The notes under the pieces are model-generated. The model did not search any database and was not told the origin of the DNA. It worked only from the letters and a program-made list of their open reading frames with translations. Positions 1-9,528 of a stretch of 64,000 nt of DNA are shown piece by piece. Source of the DNA: PFJX01 sp040751755 (GTDB lineage: Bacteria > Pseudomonadota > Gammaproteobacteria > Burkholderiales > Thiobacillaceae); NCBI GenBank assembly GCA_040751755.1, contig JBFMHC010000046.1, forward strand, positions 62,001 through 126,000. Reading direction: 5' to 3'. The translations under genes were made by a program, and so were the position numbers. How positions within the stretch are numbered: position 1 is the stretch's first letter; every line of letters begins with the position of its first letter.

Positions 1-535
1 GGTTGGCGACGCTCGCCGTGGCCAGGGTGAGGCCCAGCAGCGCCAGCAGGATCGCGGCGGAGTGGGGGTTCCAGCCATCCGCGGAGACGAGGAGGAGGCC
101 CAGCATGCCCGCCATGGCGGCGGCGCCCACCCCCCAGCACAGCCTCGGGTTGAGCCAGAGGAAGGAGTAGGCGACCAGCAGGAAGTAGAAGTAGACGAAG
201 TCGCTGGCATGCCCGCCGCTCAGCGCCGCCAGGGCGGTATAGCCGGCGGCGTCGCCGAGGATGGGCCACGGCGCCTTGTCGGCGAGGGTGCTGCCGCGAA
301 AGCCGAGGTAGGTGTTGAACAGGTTGCTGCCCAGGAGCAGGCCGAGCACCGGCCAGAACAGGGCGGGCTGGGTGACGGCGTCCCGGACGTGCCAGGCCGC
401 CAGCAACAGCATGGGGATGATGAACAGGCGGTAGAACAGCAGGCCCTTGAGCCGCGCCGTGGTGCGGAACAGGAGTTCCTCCTGCTCCCGGTAGGTGGCG
501 TCATCGACGGTGACGACGTGGTGGGGGGAGACCAT
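1..535 (-). CDS. Multi-pass membrane protein, N-terminal part, cut by the window edge
   Basis: The reading frame opens at ATG 533-535 and runs open off the left edge, giving about 178 residues. After a polar stretch of about 30 residues (MVSPHHVVTVDDATYREQEE) come several hydrophobic helices, including LFYRLFIIPMLLLAAW and VYFYFLLVAYSFLWL, separated by short loops. This looks like the membrane input region of a sensor kinase or diguanylate cyclase, but the signalling domain, if any, lies outside the window, so the function is unassigned. It starts 9 nt after the methyltransferase stop codon and is probably co-transcribed with it. No strong ribosome binding site precedes the start. Confidence 0.6.
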   Translation of the reverse strand, partial: MVSPHHVVTVDDATYREQEELLFRTTARLKGLLFYRLFIIPMLLLAAWHVRDAVTQPALFWPVLGLLLGSNLFNTYLGFRGSTLADKAPWPILGDAAGYTALAALSGGHASDFVYFYFLLVAYSFLWLNPRLCWGVGAAAMAGMLGLLLVSADGWNPHSAAILLALLGLTLATASVAN

Positions 536-544
536 GGCGTGCGC

Positions 545-1378
545 TCAGGCGACAAGCGGCTTGCGTGCCGTGTAGATGCCGTAGCTGAAGTACTCGGGGC
601 ATTTCCTGAACATCTCGCTCATCGCCGAGAGCCGCATGTTGATCTCCGGGTCGGAAAGCACGCGCCACATGATGCGCAGGGTGTTGACGAGGCCTTCCTC
701 GCGCAGGATCTGGTAGGGGGTGGCGGCGGTGAAGGGGTGCTCCTCCGCCTGTGCCTCCACCAGCCCGGCCGCCTCCAGGTGGGCGATCCAGCCGCGGGAC
801 AGCTCGGCGCCGTGGAAGGTCTCGCAGATGGTGGCGCACATCACCTGCTCGATCTCGGGGGTCGGCGGCTTCAGCCAGGCCACCTCGTTCATGCCGAGCA
901 GGCCGCCAGGGCGCAGCAGTCGCGCCGCCTCGCGGAACAGCGGCGGCTTCTTGTTGAAGCAGGCCACCGACTGGATCACCACGCGGTCGAAGCTGGCGTC
1001 GGCGAACCCGGTGCGGCTGACGTCCATGCGTGCGTATTCGATCCTGTCCGCCAGCGCCGCGGGCGTGGCCTTGCGCGCGCGCGCCAGCATCTCGGCGTCG
1101 GCGTCCACGCCGGTGACGTGGCAAGCGCTTCTCTTCGCCAGGTGGCGCGTGGCCGAGCCGACGCCGCAGCCCAGGTCGAGGACACGCATGCCGGGCCTGA
1201 TGTCCAGTTTTCGCACCAGGTGCAAGGTGCTGGGCAGGCCGCCGGCGTGCAGCCAGGTGGTGCCCAGGTCGTCGCGCAGGAACCTGGCGAGGTTGAAGTT
1301 CTCGGCGGGCAGGATGAAGCCGCCCACCTTCACCATCTCACGCCCATGCTCACGGATCAGCAGTGCCTCTGGATTCAT
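545..1378 (-). CDS. Class I SAM-dependent methyltransferase
   Basis: This 277-residue protein has the class I methyltransferase fold. The SAM-binding motif I is DLGCGVGSATRHLA near residues 69-82. An acidic residue ending strand 2 follows (VTGVDAD), then the post-I aspartate (ARMDVS) and a motif III segment, RLLRPGGLLGMNE. It resembles the UbiE/Methyltransf_11 group used on quinones, sterols or lipids, but the substrate cannot be read from the sequence. The start is well supported by GAGGAGACGGCG before the ATG. It is the first gene of a minus-strand pair with the membrane protein downstream. Confidence 0.85.
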   Translation of the reverse strand: MNPEALLIREHGREMVKVGGFILPAENFNLARFLRDDLGTTWLHAGGLPSTLHLVRKLDIRPGMRVLDLGCGVGSATRHLAKRSACHVTGVDADAEMLARARKATPAALADRIEYARMDVSRTGFADASFDRVVIQSVACFNKKPPLFREAARLLRPGGLLGMNEVAWLKPPTPEIEQVMCATICETFHGAELSRGWIAHLEAAGLVEAQAEEHPFTAATPYQILREEGLVNTLRIMWRVLSDPEINMRLSAMSEMFRKCPEYFSYGIYTARKPLVA

Positions 1379-1483
1379 CGCCGTCTCCTCGCGTCCGCCT
1401 GGCTGGATTGCCCGCGCATTGTGCTAGCGCGTAGGAGGCATTATCGGCGGTGATGCCGAAAAATTAACCCCGTCGCCGCGCGC

Positions 1484-4276
1484 TCAGTGCGCCGACTCCC
1501 AGTTCGGCCCCGCACCCACCTCCGCCTTCAGGGGCACGCGCAGCGCGGCGACGCCGCACATCCTTTGCGACAGCCCCTCGCGGACCGCGGCCAGTTCGGC
1601 CTCGGGCACCTCCAGAACCAGTTCGTCGTGCACCTGCATGATCAGCCGGGAACGCAGCCCCGCCTCGTCCAGCCAGCCCTGCACGGCGATCATGGCGAGC
1701 TTGATCAGGTCCGCCGCCGTGCCCTGCATGGGGGCGTTGATGGCGGCGCGCTCGGCACCCTGGCGGCGCGGGCCGGAGCGCTGGATCTCCGGCAGGTAGA
1801 GGCGGCGGCCGAACAGGGTCTCGACGAAGCCCGCCGTCCTGGCCTGCTCGCGCGTGCGGTTCATGTAGTCCAGCACGCCGGGATAGCGCGCGAAGTAGCG
1901 GTCGATGTAGGCCTGGGCGACGGTGCGCTCGACATTGAGCTGGGCGGCGAGGCCGAACGCGGACATGCCGTAGATCAGGCCGAAGTTGACCGCCTTGGCC
2001 ATGCGCCGCATCTCCGCCGTGACCTGCTCCAGGGGCACGCCCTGCACCTCGGCGGCGGTGGCGGCGTGGATGTCGCGGTCCTCCTGGAAGGCCCTGAGCA
2101 GGCTCTCGTCGCCCGAGAGGTGGGCCATGATCCTGAGTTCGATCTGCGAGTAGTCGGCGGAGACGATGACGTGACCCGGTTCGGCGATGAAGGCCTCGCG
2201 GATCTTGCGGCCTTCCGGGCTGCGCACCGGGATGTTCTGCAGGTTGGGCTCGTTCGAGGACAGCCGCCCGGTCACCGCCACCGCCTGCGAGTAGGTGGTG
2301 TGCACCCGCCCGGTGGCGGGGTTGACCATGCCCGGCAGCTTGTCGGTGTAGGTGGACTTCAGCTTCGCCAGCGCCCGGTAGTCGAGGATCAGGCGCGGCA
2401 GGGGGTGGTCGAGGGCCAGGTCCTGCAGGGCGTCCTCATTGGTGGAGGGTGCGCCGCCGGGCGTCTTCTTGGTCGGCTTGAGGCCCATCTTCTGGAACAG
2501 GATCTCGCCCAGCTGCTTGGGCGAGTTGAGGTTGAAGGGCTGGCCGGCGGCCTCGAAGGCCTTCTGCTCGAGCGCCAGCATCTCCCGCCCCAGGGTGTCC
2601 GAATGGGCGCGCAACAGTTCGCAGTCGAGGCGCACGCCGGTGCGCTCCATGCGGCAGAGGATGGGCAGCAGGGGCATCTCGATGTCCGCGTAGACGCGGT
2701 TCAGCCCGGCCTGCGCCGCCACTTGCGGGTGCATGGCGCGGTGCAGGCGCAGGGTGATGTCCGCGTCCTCGGCGGCGTAGGCGGTGGCGCGCTCCACGTC
2801 GACCTGGTCGAAGCCGATCTGGTTCACCCCCTTGCCGCACACCTCCTCGTAGGTGATCGTCGTCTCGCCCAGGTGGCGCGCCGCCAGGGTGTCCATGTCG
2901 TGGCGCTCGTGCGCCTCCAGCACGTAGGACTGCAACAAGGTGTCGTGGGCGATGCCCCGCAGCTCGATGCCGTGGTTCCTGAGCACGTGCCAGTCGTACT
3001 TCAGGTTCTGGCCCACCTTGGCCCTGGCGGGGTCTTCCAGCCAGGGCTTCAGCCTTGCCAGTACGGCGTCCAGATGCAGCTGCGCGGGGGCGCCGGCGTA
3101 GTGGTGCGCCAGCGGCAGGTAGGCGGCCACGCCCGGCTCGATGCTGAAGGACATGCCCACCAGGCGGGCCTGCATGGGGTCCAGGGAGGTGGTCTCGGTG
3201 TCGAGGCAGACCAGCTCGGCGGCCTGGAGTTTGGCCAGCCATTTCTCCAGGGTGGCGTCGTCCAGGATGGGTTCGTAATGGCGCTCAGGGAGCGCTGCGC
3301 GCTCCTCACCCTCTCCCCAACCCCTCTCCCCTCGAGGGAGAGGGGCTATGGCAGCCGACGGGTTTTCTCCCTCCCCCTTGAGGGGGGAGGGCCGGGGAGA
3401 GGGTGGGCCTTTGTCGCTTCCCCTCTCGTCCCCTCTGACTTCACTCAGCCAGGTGCGAAAGTTGTAATGCGAGAACAGCTCGATCAGCCTGGGCTTGTCC
3501 TCCTCGCCCCACCTCAGCTCCTGCGGATGCACGCCCAGGTCCACGTCGGTCTTCACCGTGACCAGGCGCCGCCCCATGGGCAGCCAGTCGAGGGCGGCGC
3601 GCAGGTTCTCGCCGGCCTTGCCCTTGACCTCGCCGGCGCGCGCGATGAGGCCGTCCAGGTCACCGAACTCGGCGAGCCACTTCACTGCCGTCTTGGGGCC
3701 GACCTTGTCGACGCCGGGCACGTTGTCGACGCTGTCACCGATCAGGGTAAGGTAGTCGACGATGCGCCCGGGCGGCACGCCGAACTTGGCCAGCACGCCG
3801 GCCTCGTCGAGGACCTCGTTGGTCATGGTGTTGATCAGGCGCACATGCGGCGTGACCAGTTGCGCCAGGTCCTTGTCGCCGGTGGAGACCACCGCCTGCA
3901 TGCCCGCCGCCTCCGCCTGGTGGGTGAGGGTGCCGATCACGTCGTCCGCCTCCACGCCCTCGATCATCAGCAGCGGCCAGCCCAGGGCCCGCACCGCATC
4001 GTGCAGGGGCGCGATCTGGCTCGCCAGTTCCTCGGGCATGGGCGGGCGGTGCGCCTTGTAGGCCGGGTACCAGTCGTCGCGGAAGGTCTTGCCCTTGGCG
4101 TCGAACACGCAGGCGGCGTGCGCGGTGGGGTAGTCCTTGCGCAGGCGCTTCAACATGTTGATGACGCCGTACAGGGCGCCGGTGGGCGAACCGTCCGGGG
4201 CGCGCAGGTCGGGCAGGGCGTGGAAGGCGCGGTAGAGGTAGCTGGAGCCATCCACCAGCAGCAGGGTGTCGGTCAT
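1484..4276 (-). CDS. polA: DNA polymerase I with an in-frame repeat insertion
   Basis: The 930-residue protein carries all three Pol I domains. The 5'-3' exonuclease domain is at about residues 1-285 (DGSSYLYRAFHALP, STGDKDLAQLV). The 3'-5' proofreading domain keeps its acidic residues (CLDTETTSLDP and YAAEDADITLRLH). The polymerase domain has SADYSQIELRIMAHLSG, RRMAKAVNFGLIYGMSAFG and QVHDELVLEV. It fills gaps and removes primers in replication and repair. The oddity is residues about 285-325, a Pro/Gly/Glu-rich linker (PSPRPSPLKGEGE, APLPRGERGWGEGE) encoded by two copies of a palindromic repeat. The insert sits between the two exonuclease domains and keeps the frame open, so the protein is probably still functional. 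Confidence 0.98.
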   Translation of the reverse strand: MTDTLLLVDGSSYLYRAFHALPDLRAPDGSPTGALYGVINMLKRLRKDYPTAHAACVFDAKGKTFRDDWYPAYKAHRPPMPEELASQIAPLHDAVRALGWPLLMIEGVEADDVIGTLTHQAEAAGMQAVVSTGDKDLAQLVTPHVRLINTMTNEVLDEAGVLAKFGVPPGRIVDYLTLIGDSVDNVPGVDKVGPKTAVKWLAEFGDLDGLIARAGEVKGKAGENLRAALDWLPMGRRLVTVKTDVDLGVHPQELRWGEEDKPRLIELFSHYNFRTWLSEVRGDERGSDKGPPSPRPSPLKGEGENPSAAIAPLPRGERGWGEGEERAALPERHYEPILDDATLEKWLAKLQAAELVCLDTETTSLDPMQARLVGMSFSIEPGVAAYLPLAHHYAGAPAQLHLDAVLARLKPWLEDPARAKVGQNLKYDWHVLRNHGIELRGIAHDTLLQSYVLEAHERHDMDTLAARHLGETTITYEEVCGKGVNQIGFDQVDVERATAYAAEDADITLRLHRAMHPQVAAQAGLNRVYADIEMPLLPILCRMERTGVRLDCELLRAHSDTLGREMLALEQKAFEAAGQPFNLNSPKQLGEILFQKMGLKPTKKTPGGAPSTNEDALQDLALDHPLPRLILDYRALAKLKSTYTDKLPGMVNPATGRVHTTYSQAVAVTGRLSSNEPNLQNIPVRSPEGRKIREAFIAEPGHVIVSADYSQIELRIMAHLSGDESLLRAFQEDRDIHAATAAEVQGVPLEQVTAEMRRMAKAVNFGLIYGMSAFGLAAQLNVERTVAQAYIDRYFARYPGVLDYMNRTREQARTAGFVETLFGRRLYLPEIQRSGPRRQGAERAAINAPMQGTAADLIKLAMIAVQGWLDEAGLRSRLIMQVHDELVLEVPEAELAAVREGLSQRMCGVAALRVPLKAEVGAGPNWESAH
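3307..3345 (+). repeat. GC-rich palindromic repeat, copy 1 (inside polA)
   Basis: The copy reads CACCCTCTCCCCAACCCC followed by a self-complementary part, CTCCCCTCGAGGGAGAGG. It matches the repeats at 3367-3407 (inverted), 56432-56472 and 57254-57294. It is a REP-like element commonly dispersed in proteobacterial genomes, here translated as part of DNA polymerase I. Confidence 0.85.
3367..3407 (-). repeat. GC-rich palindromic repeat, copy 2 (inside polA, inverted)
   Basis: The plus strand reads CTCCCTCCCCCTTGAGGGGG and ends GGGGAGAGGGTGGG, which is the reverse complement of the consensus seen in copy 1. Copies 1 and 2 face each other across about 21 nt, the usual head-to-head arrangement of REP-type doublets. 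Confidence 0.85.
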
Positions 4277-4351
4277 GGGGGTTTCCTCGTGAGTGGACGA
4301 ATATTAGCTTTTGCCCCCTACAATCCGGGCATGACTTCCCAGGGATGGCGC

Positions 4352-5080
4352 ATGAGCAAACCCAAACTCCCCAATCTCTACGACCCCGGCGGCAGCCACG
4401 AGGCCCATCTCTCGGCGCGCGAGTCGTGGCGCGTGTTCGAGATCATGGCCGAGTTCGTCGAGGCGACCGAGCGCCTGGCGGAGATCCGCCCGGCGGTGAG
4501 CATCTTCGGCAGCGCGCGCGTGCAGCCGGACTCCGCCTACTACATGCTCACCGAGACGATCGCGCGCAAGCTCTCCGATGCCGGCTTCGCGGTGATCTCG
4601 GGCGGCGGGCCGGGGGTGATGGAGGCGGCCAACAAGGGCGCCTTCTTCGGCAAGTCGCCCAGCGTCGGCCTCAACATCCAGCTGCCGCACGAGCAGCACG
4701 CCAACCCCTACCAGGACATCTCGCAGACCTTCCGTCACTTCTTTGCGCGCAAGGTCATGTTCGTCAAGTTCGCCAGCGCCTACGTGGTGATGCCGGGCGG
4801 CTTCGGTACCCTCGACGAGCTGATGGAGGCCCTGACCCTGATCCAGACCGGCAAGACCCGGCGCATCCCCATCATCCTGGTGAAGTCCTCGTTCTGGGGC
4901 GGGCTGGTGGACTGGTTCCGCGAGCGTCTGGTGGCGGAGGGCATGATCAACCCCGAGGACATGGACCTGATCCGGGTGATCGACGAGCCGGCGCACGTGG
5001 TGGAGGCGATCTTCCAGCACTACGAGACGCGCGGCTTCGAGCCCTCGGCGGCGGAGCGCGAGATCCTGCTCAATCTGTGA
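4352..5080 (+). CDS. LOG family (TIGR00730) Rossmann-fold protein
   Basis: This 242-residue protein belongs to the lysine-decarboxylase-like LOG family. Members are nucleoside-5'-monophosphate phosphoribohydrolases (cytokinin-type activation) or nucleotide-cleaving enzymes of the PpnN type. Diagnostic motifs are GGGPGVMEAANKGA and PGGFGTLDELMEAL. The ATG at 4352 is preferred over one at 4331 because AGGGATGGCGC gives a good ribosome binding site. It is transcribed divergently from polA across a short gap of about 75 nt, so the two probably have back-to-back promoters. Real substrate unknown. Confidence 0.9.
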   Translation: MSKPKLPNLYDPGGSHEAHLSARESWRVFEIMAEFVEATERLAEIRPAVSIFGSARVQPDSAYYMLTETIARKLSDAGFAVISGGGPGVMEAANKGAFFGKSPSVGLNIQLPHEQHANPYQDISQTFRHFFARKVMFVKFASAYVVMPGGFGTLDELMEALTLIQTGKTRRIPIILVKSSFWGGLVDWFRERLVAEGMINPEDMDLIRVIDEPAHVVEAIFQHYETRGFEPSAAEREILLNL

Positions 5081-5123
5081 CGCCGCCGGCTAGAATGGAA
5101 ACATCCCGTTGAAGAGACCGATC

Positions 5124-5450
5124 ATGCGCCTGGCCGCCTTCCTCTCCGTCCTCTGTCTTGCCGCCCCCGTGTGGGCCGCCGATGCCCCGAAGCTGGAATC
5201 CCTGCCCGACATCCCGCCGCCGCCCGGCATGGTGGACCCGGAGCTGGAGCCGCAGATCACCATCACCCAGAAGGGTGGCGACAAGGTGGAGGGGTTCCGC
5301 ATCAAGGGCATGCTCTACATGATCCGCGTCACGCCGCCGCACGGCAGGCCCTATTACCTGGTCGACCAGCGTGGCGACGGCCTCATGCGCCGCTACGACG
5401 ATCTGTCGCCCAATTTCATGGTGCCCATGTGGGTGATTCACCGCTTCTGA
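5124..5450 (+). CDS. DUF2782 family small exported protein
   Basis: This 108-residue protein has a cleavable signal peptide (MRLAAFLSVLCLAAPVWA) and a proline-rich start to the mature part (LPDIPPPPGMVDPELEPQI). A conserved C-terminal core ends in PNFMVPMWVIHRF. This matches the DUF2782 family, a small betaproteobacterial and gammaproteobacterial periplasmic protein of unknown function usually encoded next to polA. The ATG at 5124 has AAGAGA upstream and leaves an intact signal peptide, so it is preferred over an in-frame TTG at 5109. Confidence 0.85.
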   Translation: MRLAAFLSVLCLAAPVWAADAPKLESLPDIPPPPGMVDPELEPQITITQKGGDKVEGFRIKGMLYMIRVTPPHGRPYYLVDQRGDGLMRRYDDLSPNFMVPMWVIHRF

Positions 5451-5488
5451 CCGCGCACGTGCTCTACTAACCCCATCCTTGCTTTCCG

Positions 5489-5504
5489 GGCGGCGCGCGC
5501 CGCC
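5489..5504. other. Perfect 16-nt GC palindrome before the BPSS1780 start
   Basis: The sequence GGCGGCGCGCGCCGCC is fully self-complementary and ends 6 nt before the ATG at 5511, where a Shine-Dalgarno site would be expected but is not seen. It could fold over the initiation region or simply reflect base composition. Confidence 0.35.
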
Positions 5505-5510
5505 TCCATC

Positions 5511-6260
5511 ATGTCTTCCCTCACCGTTCTTCGCATCCCCGCCGCGCAGGGCCTGGCCTGGATCAAGCAGGGTTGGTCCCTGTTCATGCAGGCCCCCGTG
5601 CCCTGGGCCGGCATGACCGCGCTGGTCTTCCTCGTGCTCATGGGGCTGGGGGTCCTGCCCTTCCTGGGCGGTCTGCTGGTGCACGTCCTCTCGCCCTTCG
5701 TCGTCGCCGGCTTCCTGGCCGCCAGCCGCGCCGGCCTGGCGGGCGAGCCGGTGACCTTCCTCTACCTCGGAGCGGGCTTCCAGCAGGCGCGCAACGGCCT
5801 GTTCGTCATCGGCCTCGCCTACATGCTGGCGACGCTGCTGGTGTTCCGCGCCGTGGCCTTCTTCACCGGTGGCGACCTCGATCAGCTGATGGCGCAGCTG
5901 CAGAACCCGCATGCCTTGAGCCCGGAAGAGGCGGAGGCCCTGGTGCGACAGGTGATGCCGACGCTCGCCCTCGGCAGCCTGCTGCTGGTGCCCCTGCTCA
6001 TGGCCACCTGGTTCTCGCCGGCGCTGGTGCTGTTCGAGGGCTTCGCGCCGGGCAAGGCGGTGTGGTGGAGCCTGTGGGCCTGCGGCGTGAACTGGCGCCC
6101 CCTGTTCGTGTATTCCTCGCTGCTGGCGCTCGCCGGCATGGCCGCGGTGGTGATCCCCTTCGGCCTGGGGCTGCTGGTGTTCATCCCCCTGACCCTCACC
6201 TCGACCTACATGGCCTATCGCGACATCTTCGCGCCGGTCGGGGAAGATGCCGCGCCATGA
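5511..6260 (+). CDS. BPSS1780 family inner-membrane protein
   Basis: This 249-residue protein has about five to six hydrophobic helices, including MTALVFLVLMGLGVLPFLGG, LALGSLLLVPLLMATWF and VIPFGLGLLVFIPLTLTSTY. It ends with the short tail AYRDIFAPVGEDAAP. It matches the BPSS1780 family of unknown function, which is conserved in betaproteobacteria near polA, thrB and DUF2782 genes. Its stop codon overlaps the start of the downstream diheme cytochrome (ATGA), so the two are translationally coupled. It may form a membrane anchor or partner for that cytochrome. That is an inference from coupling only. Confidence 0.85.
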   Translation: MSSLTVLRIPAAQGLAWIKQGWSLFMQAPVPWAGMTALVFLVLMGLGVLPFLGGLLVHVLSPFVVAGFLAASRAGLAGEPVTFLYLGAGFQQARNGLFVIGLAYMLATLLVFRAVAFFTGGDLDQLMAQLQNPHALSPEEAEALVRQVMPTLALGSLLLVPLLMATWFSPALVLFEGFAPGKAVWWSLWACGVNWRPLFVYSSLLALAGMAAVVIPFGLGLLVFIPLTLTSTYMAYRDIFAPVGEDAAP

Positions 6261-6751
6261 GGGTTCCGCTCGCCTTCGCCTGCCTGCTGGCGCTGCTCGG
6301 AGGCGCGCGCGCGGATGAGGCGCCGGTGAGGTTTGCCGATGCCCTGTACCAGAAGTTCCAACACCCGCGCTGCCTGACCTGCCACCAGTTCAACAGCCGG
6401 CGCAGCAACGGCAAGTCCTACGGCAGCCACCGCTCGCGCTACCTGTGCGACAAGTGCCACGTGCAGCGCCTCACCGGCCTGGAGCCGGGCGAGTGGATGG
6501 CGCCGCCGGCCTCGAAGATGGACTACACCGGCCTCAGCCCGCGCGACACCTGCGAGTTGATCAAGCACAACGTCGGCGCCGGCGACATCAACGCAAGGCT
6601 GCTCGCGCACCTGCTGCACGACGTGCGCATCCGCTGGGCCCTGGAGTCCGGCGGCACGCCCATGGGCCGGATGCCCACCGTGCCGGGCGGCTACGCGGAC
6701 TGGGCGCGCGACGTGGAGTCCTGGGCGCGCGATGGCATGCTGTGCGAGTAA
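6257..6751 (+). CDS. Diheme cytochrome c, periplasmic
   Basis: The ORF encodes 164 residues with a signal peptide (MRVPLAFACLLALLGGARA) and two CxxCH heme-binding motifs, CLTCH at 39-43 and CDKCH at 64-68. The second half has further His and Met residues that could be distal ligands (IKHNVGAGD, AHLLHDVRI, GGTPMGRMP). Two c-type hemes in so short a protein point to a small periplasmic electron carrier or redox subunit. The start overlaps the upstream membrane-protein stop by ATGA. No specific family is recognised. The isolated Cys99 and Cys163 are unexplained. Confidence 0.85.
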   Translation: MRVPLAFACLLALLGGARADEAPVRFADALYQKFQHPRCLTCHQFNSRRSNGKSYGSHRSRYLCDKCHVQRLTGLEPGEWMAPPASKMDYTGLSPRDTCELIKHNVGAGDINARLLAHLLHDVRIRWALESGGTPMGRMPTVPGGYADWARDVESWARDGMLCE

Positions 6752-6768
6752 ACATAGTGGGCAGTCTT

Positions 6769-6822
6769 CAGTCGGCGGTCGGCAGCCAAAGGCGGGGCTG
6801 CCGTTGGCGTTGCTACCGACTG
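6769..6822. repeat. Nested inverted repeat between cytochrome and TauE-like gene
   Basis: An outer pair CAGTCGG (6769-6775) and CCGACTG (6816-6822) encloses an inner perfect pair GGCAGCC (6781-6787) and GGCTGCC (6796-6802) with an 8-nt loop. There is no U-run, so it is not a classical terminator. It may be a dispersed palindromic element or an mRNA-stabilising hairpin. Confidence 0.5.
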
Positions 6823-6835
6823 CTGACTATCCGTC

Positions 6836-7498
6836 ATGCCTGAACTCTCCCTGTTCGCCGCCTTTCTGACCGGCCTGCTCGGCGGCGCGCACTGCGTCGG
6901 CATGTGCGGCGGCATCGTCGCCGCGATGTCCTTCCAGGCGCAGGCGCGGCAGCCGTTCAGCTTCCACCTCGCCTACAGCGCCGGGCGTATCGCCAGCTAT
7001 GCCGCGGCGGGCGCGCTCGCCGGCCTGGTGGGGGCCGCCGCCTTCCTCTCCGACACCCTGTTGCCGCTGCAGAAGGGCCTGTACGTGCTCGCGCAGGTGG
7101 TGCTGATCCTGCTTGGCCTGTATCTGGCCGGCCTGAGCCAGGCCGTGCTGTGGCTGGAACGCGCGGGTGGCGGGCTGTGGCGGCGCGTGCAGCCGCTGCT
7201 GGGACGGGTGATGCCGGTGCGCCACCATGGCCAGGCCCTGCTCGCCGGGGCGTTGTGGGGCTGGCTGCCGTGCGGCCTGGTCTACAGCGTGCTGGTCGCG
7301 GCGCTGGCCGCCGGCTCGCCGGGACGCGGCGCACTGCTGCTGCTGGCCTTCGGCCTCGGCACCCTGCCCAACCTGCTGCTCATGGGCTGGGCGGCGGAGA
7401 GTCTGCGCTCACTCACGCGCCAACCCTGGCTGCGTCGGCTGGCGGGGGCGATCGTCGCCGGCCTGGGGGTGTGGGGGCTGGCTCAGCTGCTGCGCTGA
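6836..7498 (+). CDS. TauE/SafE-like (COG2836) membrane protein
   Basis: This 220-residue, six- to seven-helix membrane protein carries the signature GAHCVGMCGG at residues 18-27. That signature is typical of the COG2836 branch of the TauE/SafE and DsbD-transmembrane group. Members of this branch often sit near cytochrome oxidase maturation or metal genes and are thought to handle copper or thiol redox equivalents. The Cys pair in HCVGMC and a second Cys in WLPCGLVYSVLV are consistent with that. The neighbouring diheme cytochrome makes a role in cytochrome maturation plausible but unproven. The last 16 nt overlap the small convergent gene. Confidence 0.85.
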   Translation: MPELSLFAAFLTGLLGGAHCVGMCGGIVAAMSFQAQARQPFSFHLAYSAGRIASYAAAGALAGLVGAAAFLSDTLLPLQKGLYVLAQVVLILLGLYLAGLSQAVLWLERAGGGLWRRVQPLLGRVMPVRHHGQALLAGALWGWLPCGLVYSVLVAALAAGSPGRGALLLLAFGLGTLPNLLLMGWAAESLRSLTRQPWLRRLAGAIVAGLGVWGLAQLLR

Positions 7499-7707
7499 AC
7501 CCGGATCAGCGCCTCGCGCCACTCGGGGTTGGGTGCGCCGTGGCCGACCTTGCGGTAGCGCCCCACCTCGTTCTCGTACCAGCCGCGGTCGTGCTGGTTG
7601 GGTTCGGCCTCGAAGCACCACCAGGCGCCGTCCGCATCCTGCGCCAGCCATTCGGCCCACGCCGGCAGCGCCGCGCGCGGCGGTGTCATGTCCCTGCCGT
7701 CCGTCAT
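7483..7707 (-). CDS. Small conserved-looking hypothetical protein
   Basis: The ORF encodes 74 residues, or 68 if the second ATG at 7689 is used. It is rich in Trp and acidic residues, with segments LPAWAEWLAQDADGAWWCF, DRGWYENEVGRYRKVGHG and PNPEWREAL. Soluble, with no signal peptide. The composition and the even spread of aromatic residues look like a real protein rather than an antisense artefact. It fills the gap between the TauE-like gene and hslU on the opposite strand. Function unknown. Confidence 0.6.
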   Translation of the reverse strand: MTDGRDMTPPRAALPAWAEWLAQDADGAWWCFEAEPNQHDRGWYENEVGRYRKVGHGAPNPEWREALIRVQRSS

Positions 7708-7747
7708 CGGGGGATAATGCGGGCCTTCACTGCATTCGTCTGCTGCC

Positions 7748-9088
<1,341 letters not shown>

Positions 9089-9098
9089 GGGGCATGCG

Positions 9099-9521
9099 AT
9101 GGCCATCTTCAAGGCGGTGCTCTACGTCCTCGCGGTGCTGTTCCTGGTGGGCGGCGGGCTTTGCGCCGCCACCGCGGTCTTCATCCCCATGCAGGGTATG
9201 GGGCAGGTCGCGATCCTCGCCCTGTTCGTGATGCTGATCAGCTTCGTGGTCATGAAGTGGGTCGGCAGACCCAAGTTCGCTGGCGGCTCTGCCGGGGAGG
9301 CTGTGGTCCTGATCCTTCTGTTCCTGTTCCTCGGCATGCCTGTCATCCAGACCCTGGCCTATGGAATCGGCAATGCCCTGGGCCTGGAGGCCATCGCGCC
9401 GTTGCTGTCCATCGCGGCCCTCGGGGCGGTGGTCTATTTCCTCGTGCGGCGCTCCCGGCGCCTGTCAGCCGCCCGGCGGGACGCCGATGTCCAGCCGCCA
9501 GAGGCGCCGCCGCAGGCCTGA
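9099..9521 (+). CDS. Small membrane protein of unknown function
   Basis: The 140-residue product has four predicted membrane segments: VLYVLAVLFLVGGGLCAATA, VAILALFVMLISFVVMKWVG, VVLILLFLFLGMPVIQTLAY and IAPLLSIAALGAVVYFLV. An arginine-rich, disordered C-terminal tail follows. The ATG at 9099 follows GAGGGG, a clear ribosome binding site. It lies 10 nt after hslU and 7 nt before the Lgt-like gene, so it probably belongs to the same transcript. No known family is recognised. Confidence 0.75.
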   Translation: MAIFKAVLYVLAVLFLVGGGLCAATAVFIPMQGMGQVAILALFVMLISFVVMKWVGRPKFAGGSAGEAVVLILLFLFLGMPVIQTLAYGIGNALGLEAIAPLLSIAALGAVVYFLVRRSRRLSAARRDADVQPPEAPPQA

Positions 9522-9528
9522 TCCCGGC

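Noticed and set aside
62..1453. Long plus-strand open frame opposite the methyltransferase
   Set aside because: Low-complexity Arg/Gly/His/Val composition typical of an antisense frame in high-GC DNA; the minus-strand gene has clear SAM motifs.
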